Below are positions 8,403 to 15,576 of a DNA stretch of 64,000 nucleotides, in pieces (the stretch's first letter is position 1; every line of letters begins with the position of its first letter). Position numbers and translations under genes: made by a program. The notes below the pieces were generated by a model. It had not been told where the DNA came from and searched no databases. It saw only the letters and a list, made by a program, of their open reading frames with translations. The DNA lies in assembly GCA_965207995.1 (NCBI GenBank), contig OZ242299.1:1364001-1428000 (forward strand). Reading direction: 5' to 3'. This DNA comes from DAOUKH01 sp965207995. Lineage in GTDB: Bacteria > Chloroflexota > Dehalococcoidia > SHYB01.

Positions 8403-11384
8403 CTAGTCTGGCGCTGCGTGCCTTCCTCCTGCTCGCACGCTGATGCCCTCCCCATCCGCATCGAACACCGCCACCGTGATGATGTAGTGCTTGCCGCTCT
8501 GTAGTCCGGTCAAATCCACCGAGCGGGGGTTGTTGGTACAACTCACGAATGAGCAGTGGCGGAGAAACTTGCGCGGGAAAATGTCGCGCGTCTGCCATGC
8601 GGCCCCCGGGTCGTCCGCGAGCCGCCATCGCACGCGATAGCCGTACACATGGTCAGGCTCCGTCTCGGGCGGATCCCACGAGACCCGCAGTTTGCCTGTG
8701 CCGATGTGGTCAATCCGGTCGTTCGTCACGATGCCGGACCTGCCCCCGCCCACGGTCGTAGACACCGCCACCGTGTTGGGGCCGTCCAACTCGCGCCGTG
8801 AAGCTCCTGTGCCGACCGCCGCGCGAACCCTGATCCTCACCTCGTACTCGCCGCTGGCCGAGTTCGCCCGGCACGCGGCCAGTTGCGTTGCGTCCAGACC
8901 GCTGTGACAGTTCCTCAGCTCGTCGGCGCTCAGTTCATAGTCAATCCAGTCGGACATTCCATGCCTGTCGTCAGCTTCGGTCTTCTCTACAACGGTCGTG
9001 ACCCATTCCCCGCCCGCCTTCTTGGTCTGAACCAGGTATGACTCAAAATGGCTTGCAGCTCTAGCTACCTTTTTCCAGCGCACGTACATTGTGTCGTCAG
9101 AGCCGGACGCGAAGTATCGTTGCGAAACTAGCGCGCCTCTAAATGCGCTCCTGGTAGCGGAGCTATTGTCCGGGAAAGCATACATGATTCCAGAGAGTTT
9201 ACCGTCGCTACTGCCTGCGGAGATGGTCTTCACGCGAAGGGTGTACGTTCCACCGGTAGAAGGTATATCAGTGTTTAAACTTATGAGTGTGTTTGGAGGG
9301 CAGTTGATTGAGGCGTGATTGACGGTGCAAACGGCGCTTGCTGAATCGTGGTTTGAATCAATGGTCCCAAATATGCGACCAGAAGTACTAATGTCTGGGT
9401 TGTAGGACGGCGTGTTGTCGATCCACCAGCCCGTAACCGCCTCGTGTCTCACCACGACGGGTTTGGTATACGTTGATGCAACAGTCGTCTTGACCGTGTT
9501 ATCACTGGTGTCGGTCAGTTCGGTGAGCACCCTGACCCGGTATGCGGTGTCCTTGGCCAGGCCCGCAAGCCCGTGGTTCACCGCAGCCACTGCCTCGTTG
9601 GCGGGCGTGTTCGGATCGTCCGGCACAGCGACCACCACCCTGCGCGGGGGCAGGAGATTAAAGTCCGCAGGTAAAAGCTCTGTCGGCGGATCAAGTCGAG
9701 CGTATGTTGCGGCTGACGTGATGCCGGTTGCCGCTCTGAGCGCTCGCGTCCATGCGGACGTTGGCGCGGCCGAGGCCAGCTGGTATTCGACGAAGAACCC
9801 GCTCACGCGCTTTCCGGCCGGGATGCTCAGCGGGTCATCCCACCAGACAGTCAGGCCATGCTCCAAGGGGTGAATCTCGACGCGGACGTTCTCCGGACGC
9901 CCGACAGCCATGCCGGCCGCGGCGTCCTGCAACACCATGACCGTTGCGCTGTTGCTGTTGTGGATGACGCCGTGTTCATCGGTCGTCTGCACGCGGAACT
10001 CGTACTGCACCGGGTCGAGACCGCCGTACAAGAAGGCGCGTTCGACTCCCGGACGCGGAACAGAGTGCGACTCATCCCAGGCGGTGCGCCCCGGCTTCCG
10101 GTGCTGTATACGGAATGAGCTCTCGCAGGTGTCGTGGCTGGTCGTCCAGCTTCCCGTCACGCCATTGTCAAAGTCGGAAACAACCGTCAATTGAATCGTG
10201 CAGGTGGCGGGAACGTGGTGATACGAGGTCCTGGGACGCTCCTCATATTGCGCGTACACCGTGATCTCGTAGTCGTCGAGGCCCAGATCCGGGACCGTCA
10301 CCGTCGTCTCGGCCGGCAGCGCCGTGAGCTCCGAGACAGCCGTGAGACCGCCCTCGCTCCATTCCACGGTCACGAGGAAGCCGGTCAGGTTGCATTGGCC
10401 GACTGCATCCGGCGTTGTCCAGGAGACCACAATGCCGCTGTCGCCCCGGATCGCCACCACGTTCTCGGGCGGTGCGTCGCCGCAGTCAGGTTCCGATGGC
10501 GCCTGCTGCCAGTCCACCTTGTGGTCGGCGTCGTGGCCCCTTCCGGTGTGGGACAGGCCAGCGTCGTGCTGTGAGGAGGCGGACCTGATCGTCCCGCCGT
10601 TGAGCGCCAGCGAGTTCGCCAGGACGGCGATGCCCTGGGAGGAGTAGTTCGGCTCCACCACCGTGTGGTCGAAGGTGAGGCTGGTCGTGCCGGAGCCGCT
10701 CTCGTAGTCGACGACCTTCGTGCCCCACGCGGCGGGGTCCATGTCGATCTTGAGCTGCGGCGTGCCGGTGACGTTCACCGCCTCGCTGAAGGTGACCGTC
10801 ACGGTGATGATCTCTCCCAGGGCATACGTGTCGCCGGACGAAGGCGCGGAGGACACTTTCACCCCGGTCACCGTCAGTGCCGGCGGCGACTGCTGCCAGT
10901 CCACCCTGTGCTCGGGGTCGTGACCCAGGCCGGTGTGCGTCAGCACCGCGTTGACGCCCGACGACGACCGGACCGTGCCGCCGTTGAGCGCCAGGCTGTT
11001 CGCCAGCACGGCGATGCCCTGGGTGGAGTAGTTCGGCTGGATGACCTCGTGGTCGAAGGTCAGGCTGGCCGTGCCGGAGCCGCCCTGGTAGTCGACGACC
11101 TTCGTGCCCCAGTCGGCGGGGTCCATGTCGATCTTGATCTGCGGCGTGCCGGTGACGTCGACGGCCTCGGAGAAGGTGACCGTGACGGTGATGGTCTCGC
11201 CCAGGAAATAGGTGTTGTCGGCGCCGGCGTCGGAGGTGACCTCCACGCCGGTCACAGACGGGGCGTCCGCGGCGTTCGCCGGACTCCCACCGGACAGGGA
11301 CACGGCGAGGGCGGCAAGGAGGATGGCGAGCAATGCCGCAGTGCGGCGCAGCGGAGGGGCGGGGGCTGCGTTGGGGAGCCTCAT
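8403..11384 (-). CDS. Secreted Ig-like/FN3 surface protein
   Basis: The protein has 993 residues, with GGAGGTG just upstream of the ATG. Its signal peptide is nearly the same as that of the neighbouring gene ending at 3620; both contain LAALAVSLSGGSPA then ADAP.VTGV. Two copies of the VTSDAG...HKVDWQQ Ig-like repeat follow (about 44-165 and 170-292), very close in sequence to those of the neighbour. After residue 300 the protein is different: a series of FN3-like domains (for example PENVVAIRGDSGIVVSWTTP, LRVSWDPPETEPDHVYGYRV) with scattered cysteines, to the C-terminus. No anchor is visible. This suggests a shared secretion leader joined to a different effector or adhesive half. Function inferred as a surface adhesin. 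Confidence 0.85.
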   Translation of the reverse strand: MRLPNAAPAPPLRRTAALLAILLAALAVSLSGGSPANAADAPSVTGVEVTSDAGADNTYFLGETITVTVTFSEAVDVTGTPQIKIDMDPADWGTKVVDYQGGSGTASLTFDHEVIQPNYSTQGIAVLANSLALNGGTVRSSSGVNAVLTHTGLGHDPEHRVDWQQSPPALTVTGVKVSSAPSSGDTYALGEIITVTVTFSEAVNVTGTPQLKIDMDPAAWGTKVVDYESGSGTTSLTFDHTVVEPNYSSQGIAVLANSLALNGGTIRSASSQHDAGLSHTGRGHDADHKVDWQQAPSEPDCGDAPPENVVAIRGDSGIVVSWTTPDAVGQCNLTGFLVTVEWSEGGLTAVSELTALPAETTVTVPDLGLDDYEITVYAQYEERPRTSYHHVPATCTIQLTVVSDFDNGVTGSWTTSHDTCESSFRIQHRKPGRTAWDESHSVPRPGVERAFLYGGLDPVQYEFRVQTTDEHGVIHNSNSATVMVLQDAAAGMAVGRPENVRVEIHPLEHGLTVWWDDPLSIPAGKRVSGFFVEYQLASAAPTSAWTRALRAATGITSAATYARLDPPTELLPADFNLLPPRRVVVAVPDDPNTPANEAVAAVNHGLAGLAKDTAYRVRVLTELTDTSDNTVKTTVASTYTKPVVVRHEAVTGWWIDNTPSYNPDISTSGRIFGTIDSNHDSASAVCTVNHASINCPPNTLISLNTDIPSTGGTYTLRVKTISAGSSDGKLSGIMYAFPDNSSATRSAFRGALVSQRYFASGSDDTMYVRWKKVARAASHFESYLVQTKKAGGEWVTTVVEKTEADDRHGMSDWIDYELSADELRNCHSGLDATQLAACRANSASGEYEVRIRVRAAVGTGASRRELDGPNTVAVSTTVGGGRSGIVTNDRIDHIGTGKLRVSWDPPETEPDHVYGYRVRWRLADDPGAAWQTRDIFPRKFLRHCSFVSCTNNPRSVDLTGLQSGKHYIITVAVFDADGEGISVRAGGRHAAPD

Positions 11385-11448
11385 GCCGTCACCTCCAGGC
11401 GGAGGTGGGGGAGAGGCTCCGGGGAGTTGAGATTACGGCGTGAGAATC

Positions 11449-11465
11449 GGGGGGGGGGGGGGGGG
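11449..11465. repeat. 17-nt poly-G tract in surface-gene leader
   Basis: Seventeen consecutive G follow GAGAATC, the same relative site as the 12-G tract at 3371 and the 5-G tract at 7969. It lies between the predicted -10 (11540-11535) and the start codon at 11384, so it would be a C-tract in the transcript leader. The exact length should be treated as uncertain. Confidence 0.8.
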
Positions 11466-11747
11466 TTATTGACATCGCAACACCAAAAGCCCCAGCTGCG
11501 CGAATGGCATGCCGGGCCAGATTTATGCGCGGGCACTATACCATCTTTGTGTAACTTTACTGTTACTTTTTGGCTAGTATGCTATGACCTTTTATCACTT
11601 TTCGCAAATCCGGCACCGATTGTCTTTGTTTGGCCGCGGCTCCGGCGGCGGGCGGCTGCTCGCCGGGAGCGGGAGCGTGCGCTAGAGTAAGGCGGCTGTT
11701 GGACTGAAGCCCCGCCCCCTGCGACGCGCATGACCACGACATCCGCC
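11466..11747. repeat. Surface-gene promoter cassette, copy C (with intact divergent gene)
   Basis: This is the fullest copy of the cassette and most of the 345-base gap 11385-11729. Its left half matches copy A closely (CACCAAAAGCCCCAGCTGCG, GCCGGGCCAGATTTATGCGC, operator array). Its right half matches copy B up to and including the transporter start. It serves divergent genes: the surface protein on the minus strand and the transporter on the plus strand, for which TAGAGT at 11683-11688 is a possible but weak -10. Confidence 0.75.
11535..11604 (-). promoter_or_regulatory. 11-bp-phased operator array with -10 (copy C)
   Basis: Units TGTAACTTTAC (11550), TGTTACTTTTT (11561), GGCTAGTATGC (11572), TATGACCTTTT (11583) and ATCACTTTTCG (11594) run in 11-bp register. 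A minus-strand TATAGT -10 (11540-11535) lies 9 bp away. The arrangement is the same as at 3452-3521. Because the region is divergent, the plus-strand transporter could be co-regulated. Confidence 0.55.
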
Positions 11748-13499
11748 TCCTTGACGCCCCAGTACGAGCCGGACGAGAGCCCTCCGCGCCTGGAGGCACT
11801 GGGGCTGGGGATCCAATCGGCGCTGCTCGTCGTCGCTCCGATAGCGCTCTTCCCTATCGTCCTGATCAACGCCGTTGACGGCTCCGACGCGAGCGTTGCC
11901 TGGGCCGTCTTCGCAATGTTGGTCGTCAATGGGGCGGTCACCATCCTGCAGTCATTCCGTATCGGCCCGATCGGTTCCGGAATGCTGGTCATTCCCTACC
12001 CCTCACCCACGGCAATCCCCTTCTGCATCATCGCGCTGGAAGAGGGCGGGGCCGCGACCTTGGCGGCGTTGATCGTGACCTCAAGTCTCTTTCAACTCGT
12101 CCTTTCGCTGCGAATGTCCCTCATTAGGCGGCTCGTAACACCGGCGATGAGCGGCGCCATCCTGATCTTGCTCATCATTACGATGATTCCGGTCCTCTTC
12201 AATATGATGAACGACGTGCCGGACGACGCGCCGGCAGGGGCCGGGGAGATCTGCATCCTGGTCACCTTTGCGCTCATCGTTGGCCTGCTGCTCAGGGGTT
12301 CAGGGGTCTGGCGAGTTTGGTCATCCCTCATTGGGATAGCGGCCGGGTCCGTGGTGGGCATGGCGTTCGGAATCTACGACTTCGGACCGGTGCGTGAGGC
12401 CTCGGTAGCGGGTCTGCCGGTCGAAGGGTGGGAAGGCCTGGGGTTCAGCTTCGGGCCGGCCTACTGGTCGCTCCTGCCGGCGTTCCTGTTCCTTGGGTTG
12501 GTTACGGTCCTCCAAGGGAGTTCCATCGCGCTGTCTATACAGCGGGTCTCCTGGCGCAAATCTCGGGCGATGGACTATCGGCGGGTGCAGGGACTGTCGG
12601 TCTGCACGGCTCTCGGAAGCGTGTTCGCCGGCCTCGCAGCCGTGATGCCCCTCGGCACAAGTCCAAGGGGGACCGTCTTCGCTCAACAGACCGGCTGCGC
12701 CTCCCGCTCCATCGGCGTCATCACCGGCGTGGTTCTCATCGCGGCCGCCTTCTTCCCAAAGTCGTGGGGCCTGCTGATCGGCATGCCGGCTCCGGTCACC
12801 GCCATCTTTGTCATCGTCATGGTCAGCCCCCTCATGGTCGAGGGCATGAAGATGATCGCCCAGGAGGCCTCCGACTACCGCATGGCCTTGGTGATCGGGG
12901 CGGCCCTCCTCATAGGGACTGGGCTTCAGACCGGGCTCGTGCCGCTTCCGATAGGCGACCTGTGGGAATCGGTCTTTCAGCGAGCGCTTACATCGGGAGG
13001 GGTCGTTCTGGTGCTGCTGACCTTCTTCGCCGAATTCAACAGGCGCCGGCGCCGGCGCATGCGGACGGACCTACGTGAGGACGCCCTCCCCGAAATCAAC
13101 AAGTTCCTTCAAGACTTTTCGACCGCCCAAGGCTGGAGTCCCCAGATGACGGACCGGCTTCACGCCGTGGCTGAAGAGACGCTGCTCCTGCTTTCGGAGG
13201 CTCGCAGTGATGACGTGGGCGGCACGAAGCGTTTGCGCATCACCGCAAGCGGGGACGGGCCGACGGCGGAGCTCGAGTTCGTGAGTGCGACGGGCAGCCC
13301 CGAGAATCTCGAAGACCGGATCAGTCTGCTGACCAACGCGGGGCCGGAAGCGGAGACGGCGGAGCTCGGCAGCTTTGAGGACGCCATGGGGCGTGACGCC
13401 TCCCTGAGGCTGCTGCGGCATTACGCCGCCTCCGTCACCCACCTCCAGTACCACGACATCGAAGTCATCGAAGTCCGTGTCGCATCGCCGGCGCGTTAG
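11730..13499 (+). CDS. NCS2-type nucleobase transporter homologue with ATPase-like C-terminal tail
   Basis: The protein has 589 residues. From about residue 20 to 425 it has roughly a dozen hydrophobic segments in the pattern of the nucleobase:cation symporter-2 (xanthine/uracil permease, SLC23) family. One is the half-helix region IGSGMLVIPYPSPTAIPF; another is the segment PLGTSPRGTVFAQQTGCASR, which aligns with the family's substrate motif but lacks its usual Asn. An Arg-rich stretch near 430 ends the membrane part. The remaining 150 or so residues are soluble, with MTDRLHAVAEETLLLLSEA resembling the first helix of an anti-sigma/histidine-kinase ATPase fold. No clear G-boxes are visible, so ATP binding is doubtful. 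The substrate is not known. No Shine-Dalgarno is evident, but the start is supported by its conservation in the relic at 8332. Confidence 0.75.
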   Translation: MTTTSASLTPQYEPDESPPRLEALGLGIQSALLVVAPIALFPIVLINAVDGSDASVAWAVFAMLVVNGAVTILQSFRIGPIGSGMLVIPYPSPTAIPFCIIALEEGGAATLAALIVTSSLFQLVLSLRMSLIRRLVTPAMSGAILILLIITMIPVLFNMMNDVPDDAPAGAGEICILVTFALIVGLLLRGSGVWRVWSSLIGIAAGSVVGMAFGIYDFGPVREASVAGLPVEGWEGLGFSFGPAYWSLLPAFLFLGLVTVLQGSSIALSIQRVSWRKSRAMDYRRVQGLSVCTALGSVFAGLAAVMPLGTSPRGTVFAQQTGCASRSIGVITGVVLIAAAFFPKSWGLLIGMPAPVTAIFVIVMVSPLMVEGMKMIAQEASDYRMALVIGAALLIGTGLQTGLVPLPIGDLWESVFQRALTSGGVVLVLLTFFAEFNRRRRRRMRTDLREDALPEINKFLQDFSTAQGWSPQMTDRLHAVAEETLLLLSEARSDDVGGTKRLRITASGDGPTAELEFVSATGSPENLEDRISLLTNAGPEAETAELGSFEDAMGRDASLRLLRHYAASVTHLQYHDIEVIEVRVASPAR

Positions 13500-13509
13500 T
13501 AGCGCCGGC
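13487..13509. terminator. Hairpin between convergent genes
   Basis: A perfect 8-bp stem, GCCGGCGC and GCGCCGGC, encloses a 7-nt loop that contains the TAG stop of the transporter gene. It lies 17 bp from the end of the convergent hydrolase gene. There is no T-tract on either side, so intrinsic termination is uncertain; a bidirectional mRNA 3'-end stabiliser is equally possible. Confidence 0.4.
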
Positions 13510-13526
13510 CTGCAGTCCGCCCCGCC

Positions 13527-14438
13527 TCAGCGAACGCCGATCGCCTCGAGGAACTCCAGCGTGGCCGCGGCGCACCGCTCGGGCTGCTCCAACTGCAGGA
13601 AGTGGGTCGCCTCGGGCAGGAAATCGTAGTCCACCGTCAGGATGTCCGACAGGTCGAGGCTCGGCAGGTAAGAGAACGGCAGGGTGGGGTCCGCGCCGAT
13701 GACCTTGACCGGGCAGTCCAGCGAATCGAAGTCCACCGCGGCCGCATGGACTCTCCCGTAGCCCATCAGCTGCGCTTCGTATTCGGGCGGACAGCGCAGG
13801 ACGTAGCCAACTCCGTCGTCCGATTCGCGCAACGTCGTGCTCGCCAAGAGGTCGCACGCCCCCGGAACGAAGCGTTGGAAGGGGGGCAGCAACGGGAGGA
13901 CCCTGGCGAATTGCTCGACGCTACGGAACTTGGCGGTCCGGCTGCGCGCCGTCGAGGCGGCACGTACGGTCGCTTGTTCAAATGCGTGAAGGTCGTGGCC
14001 CTCCTTAGCGACAGGAGGGTCGAAGAGCATCAGGCCGGCGAACCGACCGCCCCGGATGGGCGACAAGAGCGATATCAGCGCGGAAACCGAGTGGAACACC
14101 CCCACCTGCGTCTTTTCCCCGTAGTGCCGGTCGATGGCGTCGAGGATGGCGTCGTGGTCGGCTATCAGGGTTGGGACATTGTGATCGCCTAGGGAACTGA
14201 CCTTGTTCCATCCATGGTTTCTGAGGTCGTAGACGATGAGGTCGAACTCGTCCGCAAGCAGGGACCAGAACGGGTAGTAGAGGTCTATCGCCAGCCCGTT
14301 GCCGTGGCTCAGAATCAGTCTCGGTCCGGCGGGGTTGCCATGCTGCCGCAGGACAACTCGCGTCTCCGCGTCCACTTGGACCTCGTGGACTGAAACGGGT
14401 TCCGGCAGCTCCCAGACCATGTCTTCGCGATCAGCCAA
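13527..14438 (-). CDS. Alpha/beta hydrolase, last gene of the PKS operon
   Basis: The protein has 303 residues from a TTG start 3 bp after the phosphopantetheinyl transferase stop; an ATG at 14420 is a possible alternative. The alpha/beta-hydrolase fold is supported by LILSHGNGLA (oxyanion region), YDLRNHGW, a nucleophile elbow, and the late EATHFLQLEQP carrying the catalytic His. The elbow reads GVFHSVSA around residue 117, so the usual Gly residues flanking Ser (GxSxG) are absent. In position it could act as the chain-release or editing thioesterase for the PKS. It is not a typical type II thioesterase by motif, so a hydrolase of other esters cannot be excluded. Confidence 0.75.
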   Translation of the reverse strand: MADREDMVWELPEPVSVHEVQVDAETRVVLRQHGNPAGPRLILSHGNGLAIDLYYPFWSLLADEFDLIVYDLRNHGWNKVSSLGDHNVPTLIADHDAILDAIDRHYGEKTQVGVFHSVSALISLLSPIRGGRFAGLMLFDPPVAKEGHDLHAFEQATVRAASTARSRTAKFRSVEQFARVLPLLPPFQRFVPGACDLLASTTLRESDDGVGYVLRCPPEYEAQLMGYGRVHAAAVDFDSLDCPVKVIGADPTLPFSYLPSLDLSDILTVDYDFLPEATHFLQLEQPERCAAATLEFLEAIGVR

Positions 14439-14441
14439 TCT

Positions 14442-15203
14442 TCAGGCCCCGCCTTCGAGGTGTTCGGGTTCCGGCGCAAGCTCGTAAGCCAGGGCCGCTT
14501 CAAACTCGTCGTTGCCGATGTAGTTCAGACTCCAGGCCACCGACGGAAGATCGGGGAGCCTGATGACAACCGTCGCATTGCCCTCACGGATCTCCGGCGG
14601 CATTTGAAATTTGGAGATATCGGTGGAAAAGCCCGTGCCCAGCGCCTTGATCAGGGCTTCCTTACACATCCAGATGCGGTAGAAGAGACGCAGCCTTTCG
14701 GTGCCACGCAGGGAAGCCAGTTGGGCCCGTTCATCCGGTCCCATCACCATCTCTATGAGCCCGTCGAGGTTCCGCTTGTCGACGGGCTCTTCGAGATCTA
14801 TGCCAAGCCGGCCCTCCGCGGCTATGGCAATGAGGCCGTGATTTCCGCTGTGACTGACGTTAAAGCTTATCGGCGCCTTCGCGCCCTCCAACAGGGCGAA
14901 AGGCTTTTCGTACTCCGCTAGGGCGAATGACAACTGCTCGTTCCTGCAGTCAAGGCGACTGCAGAGCATGGCGCGGAGCGCCGCCCTGCAAAGGGAAAAC
15001 CTGCGCCGAGGCCCCGGCAGGTACTTTCGCCAGAGGGAGCGTTCTTCCCGGTCCAGCCACCCGAACGCCTCGCTTTCGCGAGGCGGATCGGGTCTCACGT
15101 CGACATGGAACGTCGCGACTTCACCGTCGCTTCTGTAGGCGCTCCACCAAGTACCGGAAGGAGTCGCGGAACTGCTAGAGGCACTCTCCGCGACCGACTT
15201 CAA
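14442..15203 (-). CDS. 4'-phosphopantetheinyl transferase (Sfp type)
   Basis: It transfers phosphopantetheine from CoA to carrier-protein serines and presumably activates the PKS and the discrete ACP beside it. The family signatures are all present: RRRFSLCRAALRAML, FNVSHSGNHGLIAIA, GIDLEE (Mg-binding acidic motif) and WMCKEALIKALGTG. The frame is open up to 15371, but that part overlaps the ACP gene in another frame. The TTG at 15203, with AGGGG seven bases upstream, gives a 253-residue protein of normal size that retains the N-terminal strand ATFHVDVRPD. It lies 52 bp after the ACP stop and 3 bp before the hydrolase start, consistent with one operon. The exact start is inferred. Confidence 0.85.
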   Translation of the reverse strand: MKSVAESASSSSATPSGTWWSAYRSDGEVATFHVDVRPDPPRESEAFGWLDREERSLWRKYLPGPRRRFSLCRAALRAMLCSRLDCRNEQLSFALAEYEKPFALLEGAKAPISFNVSHSGNHGLIAIAAEGRLGIDLEEPVDKRNLDGLIEMVMGPDERAQLASLRGTERLRLFYRIWMCKEALIKALGTGFSTDISKFQMPPEIREGNATVVIRLPDLPSVAWSLNYIGNDEFEAALAYELAPEPEHLEGGA

Positions 15204-15255
15204 TGCCCGGCCCCTAAGAGAGACTATTCCTGCCGACGAGTTGCTTCGCCGGAGA

Positions 15256-15552
15256 CTACCCGCGGGAGTCCAGGAATTCCACCAGCTCACCCATGGTGGT
15301 GAACTTGGCGCAGTCGTCCGGAGTGAAGTTGACGCCGAATTCGTCGCCCACGATCTTGACGAAGGCAACAAAGTCCACTGAGGACACGCCCGAATCCCTG
15401 AGGCTGCTGTTCAAGTCTAAAGGCCGCCCAATCGGTCGACCGTCGATCTCGAGATTGTCGTCAACGAGCTTTCTGATCCGTTCTTCGGTGGTTGCCAAGG
15501 GTGGGTCTTCCTTTGTTCTACGGTACATCCTTAGCCGTAAAAGCGTTCCCAT
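15256..15552 (-). CDS. Discrete acyl carrier protein
   Basis: A 98-residue protein of carrier-protein size, beginning 24 bp after the PKS stop. A four-helix ACP is indicated by ERIRKLVDDNLEI, the attachment-site region SLRDSGVSSVDFVAFV (serine in place of the usual DSL motif context), and the C-terminal FTTMGELVEFLDSRG. A shorter start at the TTG before ATTEERIRKL, with AAGGAAG upstream, would remove a basic N-terminal extension. The PKS ends in KS plus a decayed AT with no following ACP domain, so this protein is the natural partner of that terminal KS. How it would be loaded with an extender unit is unknown; AT1 acting in trans is one possibility. Confidence 0.85.
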   Translation of the reverse strand: MGTLLRLRMYRRTKEDPPLATTEERIRKLVDDNLEIDGRPIGRPLDLNSSLRDSGVSSVDFVAFVKIVGDEFGVNFTPDDCAKFTTMGELVEFLDSRG

Positions 15553-15576
15553 GCTAGCAAGGCCCCTTGGGGGCAG

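Noticed and set aside
8332..8406. A 24-codon plus-strand frame as a real leader peptide
   Set aside because: Only its first six codons are conserved with the transporter gene; the rest is unrelated and overlaps the next gene's tail. A duplication scar explains it better.
15204..15371. N-terminal extension of the phosphopantetheinyl transferase to a TTG at 15371
   Set aside because: The extension overlaps the ACP gene in another frame, is Ser/Trp-rich and unlike the family. The TTG at 15203 with a ribosome site gives the normal length.
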